From positions 1 through 41,923 of the forward strand of contig JACRIN010000032.1 of assembly GCA_016220085.1 (NCBI GenBank): a DNA stretch of 41,923 bases, read 5' to 3'. The stretch comes from Planctomycetota bacterium. GTDB taxonomy: Bacteria > Planctomycetota > UBA1135 > GCA-002686595. The notes under the pieces are model-generated. The model had not been told where the DNA came from. It did not search any database and saw only the letters and a program-made list of their open reading frames with translations. Position 1 is the stretch's first letter. Every line of letters begins with the position of its first letter. A program made the translations under genes and the position numbers. This document shows, piece after piece, positions 1 through 7,538 of this stretch.

Positions 1-1902
1 CGTGAGCGCGGTCGCGATCGCGGACGAGACCGCGAGCGCGACCGCGAGCCGGATCGCGAGGAGGCCGACGAGCCCGAGCGCGTCTCCGCGCCGCTGCACA
101 AGAACGTGATCTTGGTCAACGCGTCCGACGCGGAGGAAGTGCGCGTGGCGGTGGTCGAGAACCACCAGCTCGTCGACTTCCAGATGACGGTGCGGCGCCA
201 CAAGAGCTACGTCAACGACATCTACCGCGGCAAGGTCGTCAACCTCGAACCCGCGATCGGCGCCGCGTTCGTCGACTTCGGCGAAGGCCGCAACGGCTTT
301 CTGCACACGTCGGACGTGCTCTCCGTCTACGGCGATCCGGATTGGAGCCTCGACAAGCTCCTGACCACCAAGGTCGATCCCGACGAGTGGGAGGGCGGTT
401 CGGGCCAGTCACACATCGGCGCCGAGATCGGCGACGACGAGCACGCGGCGGACCACCCGCACGGCGAGCACGCCGCCGACGATCCCGCGCACGACCACGA
501 TCACGGACATGAGCACGGTCACGAGCACGACGACGCGACGGACGACGCAGGCGAAGCGCCGGTCGAAGCGCCCGCCGCCGTCCGCGCCCCGAAGCCCGCG
601 CGCGAGTCGCGCCGCGGTGGTGGCGGGCACAAGCGCATGCGCGCCCGGCCGCGGCTGCCGATCACCGACCTGCTCAAGAAGGGCGACACGGTCGTCGTGC
701 AGGTCACCAAGGACGCGATCGGCGACAAGGGCCCGACGCTGACGACGTACATCTCGATTCCCGGTCGCTACCTGGTGCTGATGCCTTCGATGTCGCGCAC
801 CGGCGTCAGCCGCAAGATCGAGGACGAGCGCGAACGTCGGCGCCTGAAGCGCATCCTCGCGCAGATGGAAATCCCGCCCGGCATGGGCGTGATCGTGCGC
901 ACGGCGGGCACCAACGCGACCAAGTCGGACCTGAAGCGCGACCTCGACTACCTGATGCTCCTGTGGGAGACGTTCGGCAAGCGCTTGATGCTCGGCCGCG
1001 GGCCGGCGCCGCTGTACGAGGAGTCGGACGTCGCGATCCGGACGATTCGCGACTTGTTCACTCCCGCGACCGAGGCGGTGATCGTCGACGACGCAAAGGT
1101 CCACGAGCGCGTCCGCGAGTTCACCGAGAAGTTGATGCCGGAGAACGTCGAGCGGCTGAAGCTCCACGAGGGCTCCAAGCCGCTCTTCCACGCGCATAAC
1201 ATCGAGCAGGAGTTCGAGCGTCTGTTCGCGCGCCGCATCGACTTGCCGTCCGGCGGCTCGATCGTGTTCGACCAAGCGGAAGCGTTGGTCGCGATCGACG
1301 TCAACTCCGGCAAGACGCGCAGCGACGGCTTCGACTTCGAGGACATCGCGCTCAAGACGAACCTCGACGCGGTGCCCGAGATCGCGCGTCAGATCCGACT
1401 GCGCGACCTCGGCGGCATCATCGTGATCGACTTCATCGACATGCAGCGCGCTTCGAGCCGCCGCCAGGTCGAACACGCGTTCCGCGACGCGATGGAGACC
1501 GATCGCGCGCGCTCGAAGCATGGACGCATCTCGCAGTTCGGCTTGCTCGAGCTCACCCGCCAGCGCCTCGGCCCGGGCTTGGTGAAGATGATCTTCGCCA
1601 ACTGCCCGCGTTGCCGCGGCTCCGGTCGCTTGCGCACCGCCGAATCGCGCGCCCAAGCGATCCTGCGCCGGCTCGGCGCGGCGCTCGCGCTCAAGGGCTT
1701 CACCAAAGTCGAGGTGCGCACGCAGCCCGAGGTGGTGGAGCACCTGAAGCGACTCGCGAACGACAAGCTCAAGCAACTCGAGACGCAGCATGCGCGCGAA
1801 ATCGCGTTGTGCGCCGTTCCCGACCAGCTCGAGGACAGCGTTCTGCGCTACCTGCGCGCCGACGGCCGCGAAGTCCGGCCCGGCGGACGCCGCAAGCGAT
1901 AG
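1..1902 (+). CDS. rng: Ribonuclease E/G family endoribonuclease (5' truncated by window)
   Basis: Single-strand endoribonuclease for rRNA maturation and mRNA decay. The frame is open from base 1 and starts with an Arg/Asp/Glu-rich stretch, so the true N-terminus lies outside the window; GTG 106 is only the first internal candidate start. Counting from 106, an S1 domain begins around residue 35 and is interrupted (about residues 70-185) by an acidic, histidine-rich insertion. It resumes at the segment ITDLLKKGD. The DNase I-like catalytic subdomain keeps both metal-binding aspartates (D398 in AIDVNSGK, D442 in VIDFIDM). The Zn-link cysteines are present as CPRC (C500, C503). No long degradosome scaffold follows, so the C-terminus is RNase G-like. 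It precedes rplU, rpmA and obgE, a common order. Family assignment is secure; E versus G is not. Confidence 0.93.
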   Translation, partial: RERGRDRGRDRERDREPDREEADEPERVSAPLHKNVILVNASDAEEVRVAVVENHQLVDFQMTVRRHKSYVNDIYRGKVVNLEPAIGAAFVDFGEGRNGFLHTSDVLSVYGDPDWSLDKLLTTKVDPDEWEGGSGQSHIGAEIGDDEHAADHPHGEHAADDPAHDHDHGHEHGHEHDDATDDAGEAPVEAPAAVRAPKPARESRRGGGGHKRMRARPRLPITDLLKKGDTVVVQVTKDAIGDKGPTLTTYISIPGRYLVLMPSMSRTGVSRKIEDERERRRLKRILAQMEIPPGMGVIVRTAGTNATKSDLKRDLDYLMLLWETFGKRLMLGRGPAPLYEESDVAIRTIRDLFTPATEAVIVDDAKVHERVREFTEKLMPENVERLKLHEGSKPLFHAHNIEQEFERLFARRIDLPSGGSIVFDQAEALVAIDVNSGKTRSDGFDFEDIALKTNLDAVPEIARQIRLRDLGGIIVIDFIDMQRASSRRQVEHAFRDAMETDRARSKHGRISQFGLLELTRQRLGPGLVKMIFANCPRCRGSGRLRTAESRAQAILRRLGAALALKGFTKVEVRTQPEVVEHLKRLANDKLKQLETQHAREIALCAVPDQLEDSVLRYLRADGREVRPGGRRKR

Positions 1903-1995
1903 CGCAAGGCCTTGTCCCGACAAGAGTTCCATTCAACGAGAGCGGTGCGCGAGCGTTTGGGCGGTGCACCCTTCCCGGGGCCGCGCTCCGGCCGC

Positions 1996-2001
1996 TAGAC
2001 T
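1996..2001 (+). promoter_or_regulatory. Candidate -10 element (TAGACT) for rplU
   Basis: TAGACT sits in the context GCTAGACT about 70 bases before the rplU GTG. No convincing -35 is seen 16-19 bases upstream. It belongs to a series of GCTAGNNT elements found before several genes in this window. Upstream, at 1911-1924, lies an inverted repeat, CTTGTC-CC-GACAAG. Confidence 0.35.
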
Positions 2002-2032
2002 CTTCGCCCTTTGTCCCCGAACCTGTGCCTCG

Positions 2033-2046
2033 CGCCTCGCGAGGCG
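2033..2046 (+). promoter_or_regulatory. Perfect hairpin in the rplU leader
   Basis: CGCCTC-GC-GAGGCG forms a perfect inverted repeat between the candidate -10 and the rplU start at 2074. L21 operon leaders in some bacteria carry an autoregulatory RNA. Equivalence here is inference only, because no family consensus is recognised. Confidence 0.35.
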
Positions 2047-2073
2047 AACGTCCCCGACCCACCCGATCAAGCC

Positions 2074-2388
2074 GTGTACGCCGTCATCAGCGACCGCAGC
2101 CGCCAGCACTCCGTCCGCTCGGGCGATGTGATCCTGTGCGATCTCCAGGCCGACAAGAAGGTCGGTGACAAGGTGACCTTCGACCAGGTCCTCCTCGTCA
2201 GCCACGAGGGCTCCATCAAACTCGGCAAGCCCTTCGTCTCGGGCGCCTCCGTCACCGGAGAAGTCCTCGGCGAAGAGAAGGGCGAGAAGGTGATCGCCTT
2301 CCGATTCAAGCGCCGCAAGAACGTGCGCCGCAAGCGCGGCCACCGCGAGCGCTACACCCAGGTCAAGATCGCCGAGATCGTCGGCTAG
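2074..2388 (+). CDS. rplU: 50S ribosomal protein L21
   Basis: Ribosomal large-subunit protein that binds 23S rRNA. From GTG 2074 the product is 104 residues, matching the usual length of about 103. The family N-terminus YAVISDRSRQH and the basic FKRRKN...GHRERYTQVKI tail are both present. The same frame stays open upstream to a TTG at 2011, but those 21 residues are unlike L21, so GTG 2074 is chosen. No Shine-Dalgarno sequence is visible. rpmA follows after 12 bases, as in the standard rplU-rpmA-obgE order. Confidence 0.96.
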   Translation: MYAVISDRSRQHSVRSGDVILCDLQADKKVGDKVTFDQVLLVSHEGSIKLGKPFVSGASVTGEVLGEEKGEKVIAFRFKRRKNVRRKRGHRERYTQVKIAEIVG

Positions 2389-2400
2389 GCGCCCACAGAC

Positions 2401-2649
2401 ATGGCACACAAAAAAGGTGCGGGTTCCACTCGGAACGGCCGCGACTCCAATCCGCAGTTCCGTGGCGTCAAGCGCTACGGCGGCCAAACGGTCCGCGCGG
2501 GCGAGATCCTCGTCCGCCAGTGCGGCACGGTCTTCCACGCGGGTCGCAACGTCGGCCGCGGAAGCGACTTCACGCTGTTCGCGTTGACCGACGGCGTGGT
2601 CGAGTTCCAGTCGCGCCGGCGGATCACCGTCGTTCCCGCCTCGAACTAA
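2401..2649 (+). CDS. rpmA: 50S ribosomal protein L27
   Basis: L27 lies near the peptidyl-transferase centre. The 82-residue product starts [17 protein letters not shown], the highly conserved L27 N-terminus, with no Firmicutes-type cleavable extension. The core GVKRYGGQ and the IxVRQ-GT pattern are present. It is 12 bases after rplU and is followed by a 69-base gap with a perfect hairpin before obgE. Very secure. Confidence 0.97.
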   Translation: MAHKKGAGSTRNGRDSNPQFRGVKRYGGQTVRAGEILVRQCGTVFHAGRNVGRGSDFTLFALTDGVVEFQSRRRITVVPASN

Positions 2650-2663
2650 GTCCCTTCGCCCGG

Positions 2664-2685
2664 GCTCGCGCAGGTCCGCGCGAGC
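2664..2685 (+). other. Hairpin between rpmA and obgE
   Basis: GCTCGCGC-AGGTCC-GCGCGAGC is a perfect 8-bp stem with a 6-base loop, with no U-tract after it. It may be an mRNA stability or processing element, or an attenuator separating the ribosomal genes from obgE. Function not known. Confidence 0.4.
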
Positions 2686-2718
2686 TCCAGCAGAGACCTG
2701 AGCGCCAAGGCCTGAGCG

Positions 2719-3714
2719 TTGTTCCGCGACGAGATTCGCATCGACGTCCGCGCGGGGCGGGGCGGTGATGGACTGGTCTCGTTCCGCCGTGAGAAGTCGA
2801 TGCCCAAGGGCGGGCCCGACGGTGGCGACGGCGGCCTCGGCGGAAGCGTGATCCTGCGCGCGAGCGCGCAAGAGAATTCGCTGCTGAAGCTCGGGCGCCG
2901 CAAGCACTACCTCGCCGAGAACGGCCGTCCGGGCGGCCCGAGCAACAAGTCGGGTAAGTCCGGCGAGGATCTGGTGCTCGACGTGCCGATCGGCACGCAG
3001 GTTTTCGACGCGGACCACCACAACCTGCTCTTCGACCTCGCGACCGAGGCGCTGACGCTGGTGGTCGCGAAGGGCGGACGCGGCGGCAAGGGCAATCAGC
3101 ACTTCGCGACATCGGTGCGCCAGACCCCGCGTTTCGCGCAGGCCGGCGAGGAAGGCGAGAAGCTGCGCGTGCGGCTCGAACTCAAGCTCTTCGCGGAAGT
3201 CGGCTTGGTCGGGCTCCCGAACGCCGGCAAGTCGACGTTCCTCTCGAAGGTCACCGCAGCGACGCCGAAGATCGCCGACTATCCGTTCACGACGTTGGTG
3301 CCGCAGGTCGGCATCGCGACGATCGGCGACTACGACACGCTCGTGATCGCGGACTTGCCCGGCCTGATCGAGGGCGCATCGGAAGGCGCGGGGCTCGGCC
3401 ACCGCTTCCTCAAGCACGTCGAGCGTTGTCGCGTGCTCCTGCAGCTCGTCGATTGCTCGCCGCTCGCCGAGGACGAGCCGATGCACGCATTCCGCGTCGT
3501 CGACGCCGAGCTCGCGAAGCGTTCGCCCGAGATGCACGCGAAGCCGCGCCTGGTCGCCGCTTCGAAGTGCGAGAGCGAGGAAGCCGAGGAGTGCGCGGCG
3601 AAGCTCGAGCGCGAGCTCGGCCTGCCGGTGCTGCGCTTCTCGTCGGCGACCGGCCAAGGCCTCGACGCGCTGTTGCGCGCGGCGCAGAGCCTCGCGCGCC
3701 ACGCGCAGAGCTGA
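2719..3714 (+). CDS. obgE: GTPase Obg/CgtA
   Basis: Ribosome-assembly GTPase, 331 residues from a TTG start chosen because the product then begins [18 protein letters not shown], the family N-terminus. The glycine-rich Obg fold spans about residues 1-158. The G domain follows with G1 GLPNAGKS (165-172), TT (191-192) in switch I, and G3 DLPG (212-215). The guanine-specificity motif, usually NKxD, reads SKCE (282-285), which is unusual. There is no C-terminal OCT domain, so the protein is at the short end of the family. Placement after rplU and rpmA supports the assignment. Confidence 0.94.
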   Translation: MFRDEIRIDVRAGRGGDGLVSFRREKSMPKGGPDGGDGGLGGSVILRASAQENSLLKLGRRKHYLAENGRPGGPSNKSGKSGEDLVLDVPIGTQVFDADHHNLLFDLATEALTLVVAKGGRGGKGNQHFATSVRQTPRFAQAGEEGEKLRVRLELKLFAEVGLVGLPNAGKSTFLSKVTAATPKIADYPFTTLVPQVGIATIGDYDTLVIADLPGLIEGASEGAGLGHRFLKHVERCRVLLQLVDCSPLAEDEPMHAFRVVDAELAKRSPEMHAKPRLVAASKCESEEAEECAAKLERELGLPVLRFSSATGQGLDALLRAAQSLARHAQS

Positions 3715-3900
3715 ACGCGCGACGCGCGACGCGCCGAGCGGAACGCGCCACGCGCAGAGCCGATCGCGACGCCCGCGGCGGCGCGTCTCGCGCTCCGCGG
3801 GGCGCGCGAAAGTCTTTCCGAGGGCGCGCGCGGAACGCTCAAGCCGGTGCTCCGCGGGCGTCGATGCTCGAACCTCGCGCCGGATTCCGCGCGCCACTTC
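3715..3900 (+). other. Low-complexity intergenic stretch
   Basis: No convincing gene. It contains short (GACGCGC)n-like repeats and a second copy of CCACGCGCAGAGC, which also ends obgE. An imperfect inverted repeat lies around 3805-3838 (GCGCGCGAAAG ... CTTTC ... GCGCGC). Possible weak terminator for the rplU-obgE unit. Confidence 0.3.
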
Positions 3901-5535
3901 GTGCAGACCCCCAATCAACGTCCCTCCGACGGCGACGCACCCCAGCCGCGTCCGGCGGCGCCCAAGACGACCTGGCAGGACCTCCTCGCCAATTCCGGTC
4001 GCGTGAAGCGCGAGGACCAGCCGCCGCTGCCGAACAAGATCCCGCTGCACGCCGCTCCGACCGCCGAGCCCGCGCGTCCACCCGCGCCGTCGCCGCCCGT
4101 CAAGCCGCCTCCGCAGCGTCCCTTTGCCGCGCGGCCCGCCACCCCGCACTCCTACGCCCCGCTGCCGCCGGTGCCGCCGGTCGTGAGCGCGCCTCCATCC
4201 GCTCCCGCGTCGGTCGCTGCCGCCTCGGCCTCGCCCGCGTGCGCCGCACCCGCGTCCGCTACATCCGAATCGGCTGCTGCGCCGCGCGCCGCGCCGCAAA
4301 CGAACGCGAGCGCCGCGCCGATTCAAGAGCCCGCGCAGTTCGACGCCCCGGTCGAGTCGCCGATGAACGAGCTCGATCGCGGCGCGTTGGAGCGCCGACT
4401 CGCCCAGACCAACATCTCGCCGCGCCACCAGATCGAGGCGTGGCTCGCGGTGATGGTGAAGCTCGGTGCGAGCGACTTGATCCTGCGCGCCGGCGGTCGT
4501 CCGTCGACGCGCGTCGACGGACGGATCGGATTCTTGCCGGGCCGCGTGCCGGGTCCCGGCGCGTTGATGGAAGTGCTCGAAGGCGTCGTCGGTCGAGATC
4601 GGATGTCCGCGTGGCGCGAGCATGGCTCGGTCGACGCCGCGCTACAGCTCGACGGGCTCGGCCGCTTCCGGATGAACGCGTACAAGCAGATGGGCGAGCC
4701 CGCGATCGTCCTGCGCCGCGTTTCGGACCAAGCGCCCGCGCTCGACTCGCTGGAGCTTCCGACCGCCGAGCTCGAGCGTCTGGCCCTGCGCAAGCGCGGC
4801 CTGATGCTGGTCACCGGCATCGCGGGCTCGGGCAAGTCGACGACGCTCGCGGCGATGATCCAGTACATGAACACGGGCGCCGAACGCCACATCGTGACGC
4901 TGGAGGATCCGATCGAGATGCTCTTCACCGAGAAGCGCTGCGTGATCAGCCAGCGCGAGATCGGGATCGACTGCTCGACGTTCCACCAGGGTCTGCGCCA
5001 CGCGCTGCGCCAGAGCCCGGACGTGATCCTGATCGGCGAGATGCGAGACCAGGAGACCGTCACCGCGGCGCTCGATGCCGCGGAAACCGGTCACTTGGTG
5101 ATGTCGACGATGCACACGGTCAACGCGGCTCAGACGCTCGACCGCATCCTCGCGTTCTACCCGTCCGAGCAGCACAAGCAGATCCGCACGCGGCTTGGCG
5201 ACAACCTCGCCGCCGTGCTCTCCCAGCGGCTGCTCCCGCGCGCCGAGGGCAAGGGCATGGTGCCCGCGTTCGAGCTGATGACCACCACGCCGCGGATCCG
5301 CGAGCTCCTGGAGAAGGGCGAGACCGGCGAAATCGCGCGGACGATCGACCAGGGAGGCTCCCCGGGCCTGATCTCGTTCAACCAGTCGCTGCGGCGGCTC
5401 GTGCAGTCGAAGCTCGTGGCCCTCAAGGATGCTCTCGGTGCCTCCGATCGGCCGGATGAGCTCGTGCTCGCGCTGCGCGGGATCACCTCCGGCACGAGCA
5501 ATCGCCACCCAAACCCGACGCCCCGCGAGGAATAG
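3901..5535 (+). CDS. PilT/PilU-family type IV pilus ATPase with Pro/Ala-rich N-terminus
   Basis: Hexameric motor ATPase of the retraction class. The product is 544 residues from GTG 3901; the frame stays open to another GTG at 3847, and the choice is uncertain. About 155 N-terminal residues are Pro/Ala-rich and probably disordered. A PilT N-domain follows (VKLGASDLILRAGGRP). The ATPase core has Walker A GIAGSGKST (from about residue 306), Asp box TLEDPIE, Walker B VILIGEMRD and His box HLVMSTMHT. A second PilT, without the extension, is encoded at 27129, so this is the paralogue and could play a PilU-like accessory role. A GspC-like gene follows. Confidence 0.88.
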   Translation: MQTPNQRPSDGDAPQPRPAAPKTTWQDLLANSGRVKREDQPPLPNKIPLHAAPTAEPARPPAPSPPVKPPPQRPFAARPATPHSYAPLPPVPPVVSAPPSAPASVAAASASPACAAPASATSESAAAPRAAPQTNASAAPIQEPAQFDAPVESPMNELDRGALERRLAQTNISPRHQIEAWLAVMVKLGASDLILRAGGRPSTRVDGRIGFLPGRVPGPGALMEVLEGVVGRDRMSAWREHGSVDAALQLDGLGRFRMNAYKQMGEPAIVLRRVSDQAPALDSLELPTAELERLALRKRGLMLVTGIAGSGKSTTLAAMIQYMNTGAERHIVTLEDPIEMLFTEKRCVISQREIGIDCSTFHQGLRHALRQSPDVILIGEMRDQETVTAALDAAETGHLVMSTMHTVNAAQTLDRILAFYPSEQHKQIRTRLGDNLAAVLSQRLLPRAEGKGMVPAFELMTTTPRIRELLEKGETGEIARTIDQGGSPGLISFNQSLRRLVQSKLVALKDALGASDRPDELVLALRGITSGTSNRHPNPTPREE

Positions 5536-5582
5536 ACCGTCCGGCGCGTCGTCGGACCCGAGTCCTTCCTCGGACCGGCGTC

Positions 5583-5612
5583 TTGGACCCCGGCGGGGGG
5601 AGGGGCTAGCAT
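5583..5612 (+). promoter_or_regulatory. Sigma-70-like promoter of the PDZ protein gene
   Basis: -35 TTGGAC (5583-5588), 18-base spacer, -10 TAGCAT (5607-5612). The predicted start of transcription is only about 7 bases before ATG 5626, so the mRNA would be nearly leaderless. Confidence 0.5.
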
Positions 5613-5625
5613 TCACGCTCGTCCG

Positions 5626-6654
5626 ATGAACACCGCCCAAGCCAAGCTGTTCTCGTGGTCCGCCGCCGGAGTCCTCGGCGTGGGGCTTTCGCTCTACATG
5701 GTCCACTTCGCGAAGAGCCAGGACCGCACCGGGCAGACGGTGAGCACCGAGGCGATGCAGAAGCAGCTCTCCAGCGTCACCGACGACACGGAGAAGAAGG
5801 ACGAGGGGCCGATCGACTACCAGTTGGTGAAGACGGGCTGGCTCGACCTGGCTTGGCTCGGCCGACCGAAGGAGAACGCCCCGCCGCCGAAGGTCGACGA
5901 CACGCCGAAGGTCGCCGCCGAGACCAAGGCGCGGCTCGAGAACGTGGTCAAGATCATGGCGATCTACTACGACCCGACTTCGGAGCTCGAGACCCGCGCG
6001 GTGATCAAGTACACGACGCAATCGGGCGTCGACGCGAACCAGGTCAAGAACGGCATCGCGGGCAAGAGCGTCGGCGACCGGCTCGACGGGCCGCTGTCGC
6101 ACGTGCGCATCCTCAAGATCGACGACGCCGGCGTCGAATTCGCGTTCGACGACGAAGCGCGCGAGCACGAAGTGCTGCTGCCCGGCGAGCTCGACCTCGA
6201 CGGCCGCTTGGTGTTCGTCGGCGAGGGCGGGCAACCGCTGTTGCCGACGGTCTCGCTGCTGCCGCGTTCGCCGACCTACGGGCAGTGGCCGCAGAAGACC
6301 GAGCGCATCGGCGAAGACAAGTTCCGCGTCGGCCTCGAAGACGCCGAATACATCGAGAAGAACTTCGACCGCATCCTGGTCGACGAAGTGCGCACGGTCG
6401 CGCACCGCGATCCGCTCACCAAGCAGCGCGACGGCATCCAGATCACCGACATCAAGCCCGGCTCCGTCGTCGAGTCGCACGGCGGCAAGTCCGGCGACGT
6501 GATCAAGAGCATCAACGGCCATCCGGTGAAGAGCGAGCAGGAAGCGATCCAGTTCGTGAAGGCCCACTCCGACGAGTACGACAAGTGGGAGGTCGAGGTC
6601 GAGAACAAGGGCGAGACCCGGACGATCACGATCTACCCGCCGAACAAGAAGTAG
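5626..6654 (+). CDS. Membrane-anchored PDZ protein, GspC-like
   Basis: 342 residues. An N-terminal hydrophobic anchor (about residues 10-27) is followed by a charged linker, a middle domain of unrecognised fold and a C-terminal PDZ domain (about residues 265-340: GIQITDIKPGSVVESHGGKS, then GDVIKSINGHPV). This anchor-linker-domain-PDZ order is that of the inner-membrane clamp GspC of type II secretion. Homology to GspC proper is not proven, and a generic PDZ scaffold is possible. It follows the PilT/PilU-like ATPase, and other T4P/T2SS genes lie 13-26 kb downstream. It has its own near-leaderless promoter. Confidence 0.7.
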   Translation: MNTAQAKLFSWSAAGVLGVGLSLYMVHFAKSQDRTGQTVSTEAMQKQLSSVTDDTEKKDEGPIDYQLVKTGWLDLAWLGRPKENAPPPKVDDTPKVAAETKARLENVVKIMAIYYDPTSELETRAVIKYTTQSGVDANQVKNGIAGKSVGDRLDGPLSHVRILKIDDAGVEFAFDDEAREHEVLLPGELDLDGRLVFVGEGGQPLLPTVSLLPRSPTYGQWPQKTERIGEDKFRVGLEDAEYIEKNFDRILVDEVRTVAHRDPLTKQRDGIQITDIKPGSVVESHGGKSGDVIKSINGHPVKSEQEAIQFVKAHSDEYDKWEVEVENKGETRTITIYPPNKK

Positions 6655-6671
6655 CGGGGCGCGAGGCGCGC

Positions 6672-7538
6672 TTGGGCGGCACGCGCGAACTGATCACGAT
6701 CGACGTCGGCAACTCGGCCTGCAAGGCGAGGCGCTGGAGGCTCGACTCCGTTGCGACGAGCGCCGTGGCGTTGGGATCCGAGCCGTTGCGGCCCGTGCCG
6801 GCGCCGCCCGGGCCGCTGCGATCCGGCCCGTCGCGACCCAGGCCGTTGCGACTCGACGCGTGGGAACACCCGACCCGCGCCGGACTCGGCGCGGAGCTCG
6901 CCGGGTGGCTCGCGCGGACGCCTGTGGACGTGCGCGCGGGGCTCTCGAGTGTCGCGGCAACGGAAGTCGGGCTCGAGCTCGAGCGCGTGCTCGGCGCGCG
7001 TCTCGTCACGCCGCTCGACGCCGGGCTCGCGAGCGAGTATCGCACCCCGGAGACGCTCGGCGCCGATCGGCTGTTCGCCGCGCGCGCGGCGGCTGAACTC
7101 GTCGGACGCTCGTGCCTGGTCGTCGATGTCGGCACCGCGGTGACCGTCGACGCGCTGCGCGTCGCGCCGGACGGCACGCGCACGTTCCTCGGCGGCGCGA
7201 TCGCGCCCGGGCCGACGTTGCTCGCCGAGGCGCTGCACTCCGGCACCGCGCGCCTGCCGCGCATCGAACCGCGAGCCGACGCGCCCGCGCTCGGTCGCGA
7301 CACGCGCGAAGCGCTCGGCGCGGGCGTCGTCCACGGCCTGCGCGGACTGGTGCGCGGCTTGGTCGACGCCGTCGGGCGCGACGCGGGCCTCGACGGTGCG
7401 CCGGTGGTGCTCGGAGGTGGTGCTCTGGCCTTGCTCGGCGCCGAGCCGTTCCCGGGCCGCACCGTCGAACTCTGCGACGATCTGGTGCACCTCGGGCTGC
7501 TCGCGGCGCTCTGCGACGCGCTCGACGGGGCGCGATGA
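6672..7538 (+). CDS. coaX: Type III pantothenate kinase
   Basis: Phosphorylates pantothenate in the first committed step of coenzyme A synthesis. 288 residues from TTG 6672. ASKHA-fold motifs are present: DVGN near the N-terminus, LGADRL in the middle, DVGTAVTVD for phosphate binding, then GGAIAPG. An unusual Pro/Arg/Leu-rich insertion (about residues 33-62, nt 6770-6860), built from imperfect GGCCGTTGCGA-like repeats, lies between the first strands. The stop overlaps the ATG of the next gene (ATGA at 7535-7538), so translation of the two is coupled. The start is the least certain part. Confidence 0.88.
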   Translation: MGGTRELITIDVGNSACKARRWRLDSVATSAVALGSEPLRPVPAPPGPLRSGPSRPRPLRLDAWEHPTRAGLGAELAGWLARTPVDVRAGLSSVAATEVGLELERVLGARLVTPLDAGLASEYRTPETLGADRLFAARAAAELVGRSCLVVDVGTAVTVDALRVAPDGTRTFLGGAIAPGPTLLAEALHSGTARLPRIEPRADAPALGRDTREALGAGVVHGLRGLVRGLVDAVGRDAGLDGAPVVLGGGALALLGAEPFPGRTVELCDDLVHLGLLAALCDALDGAR

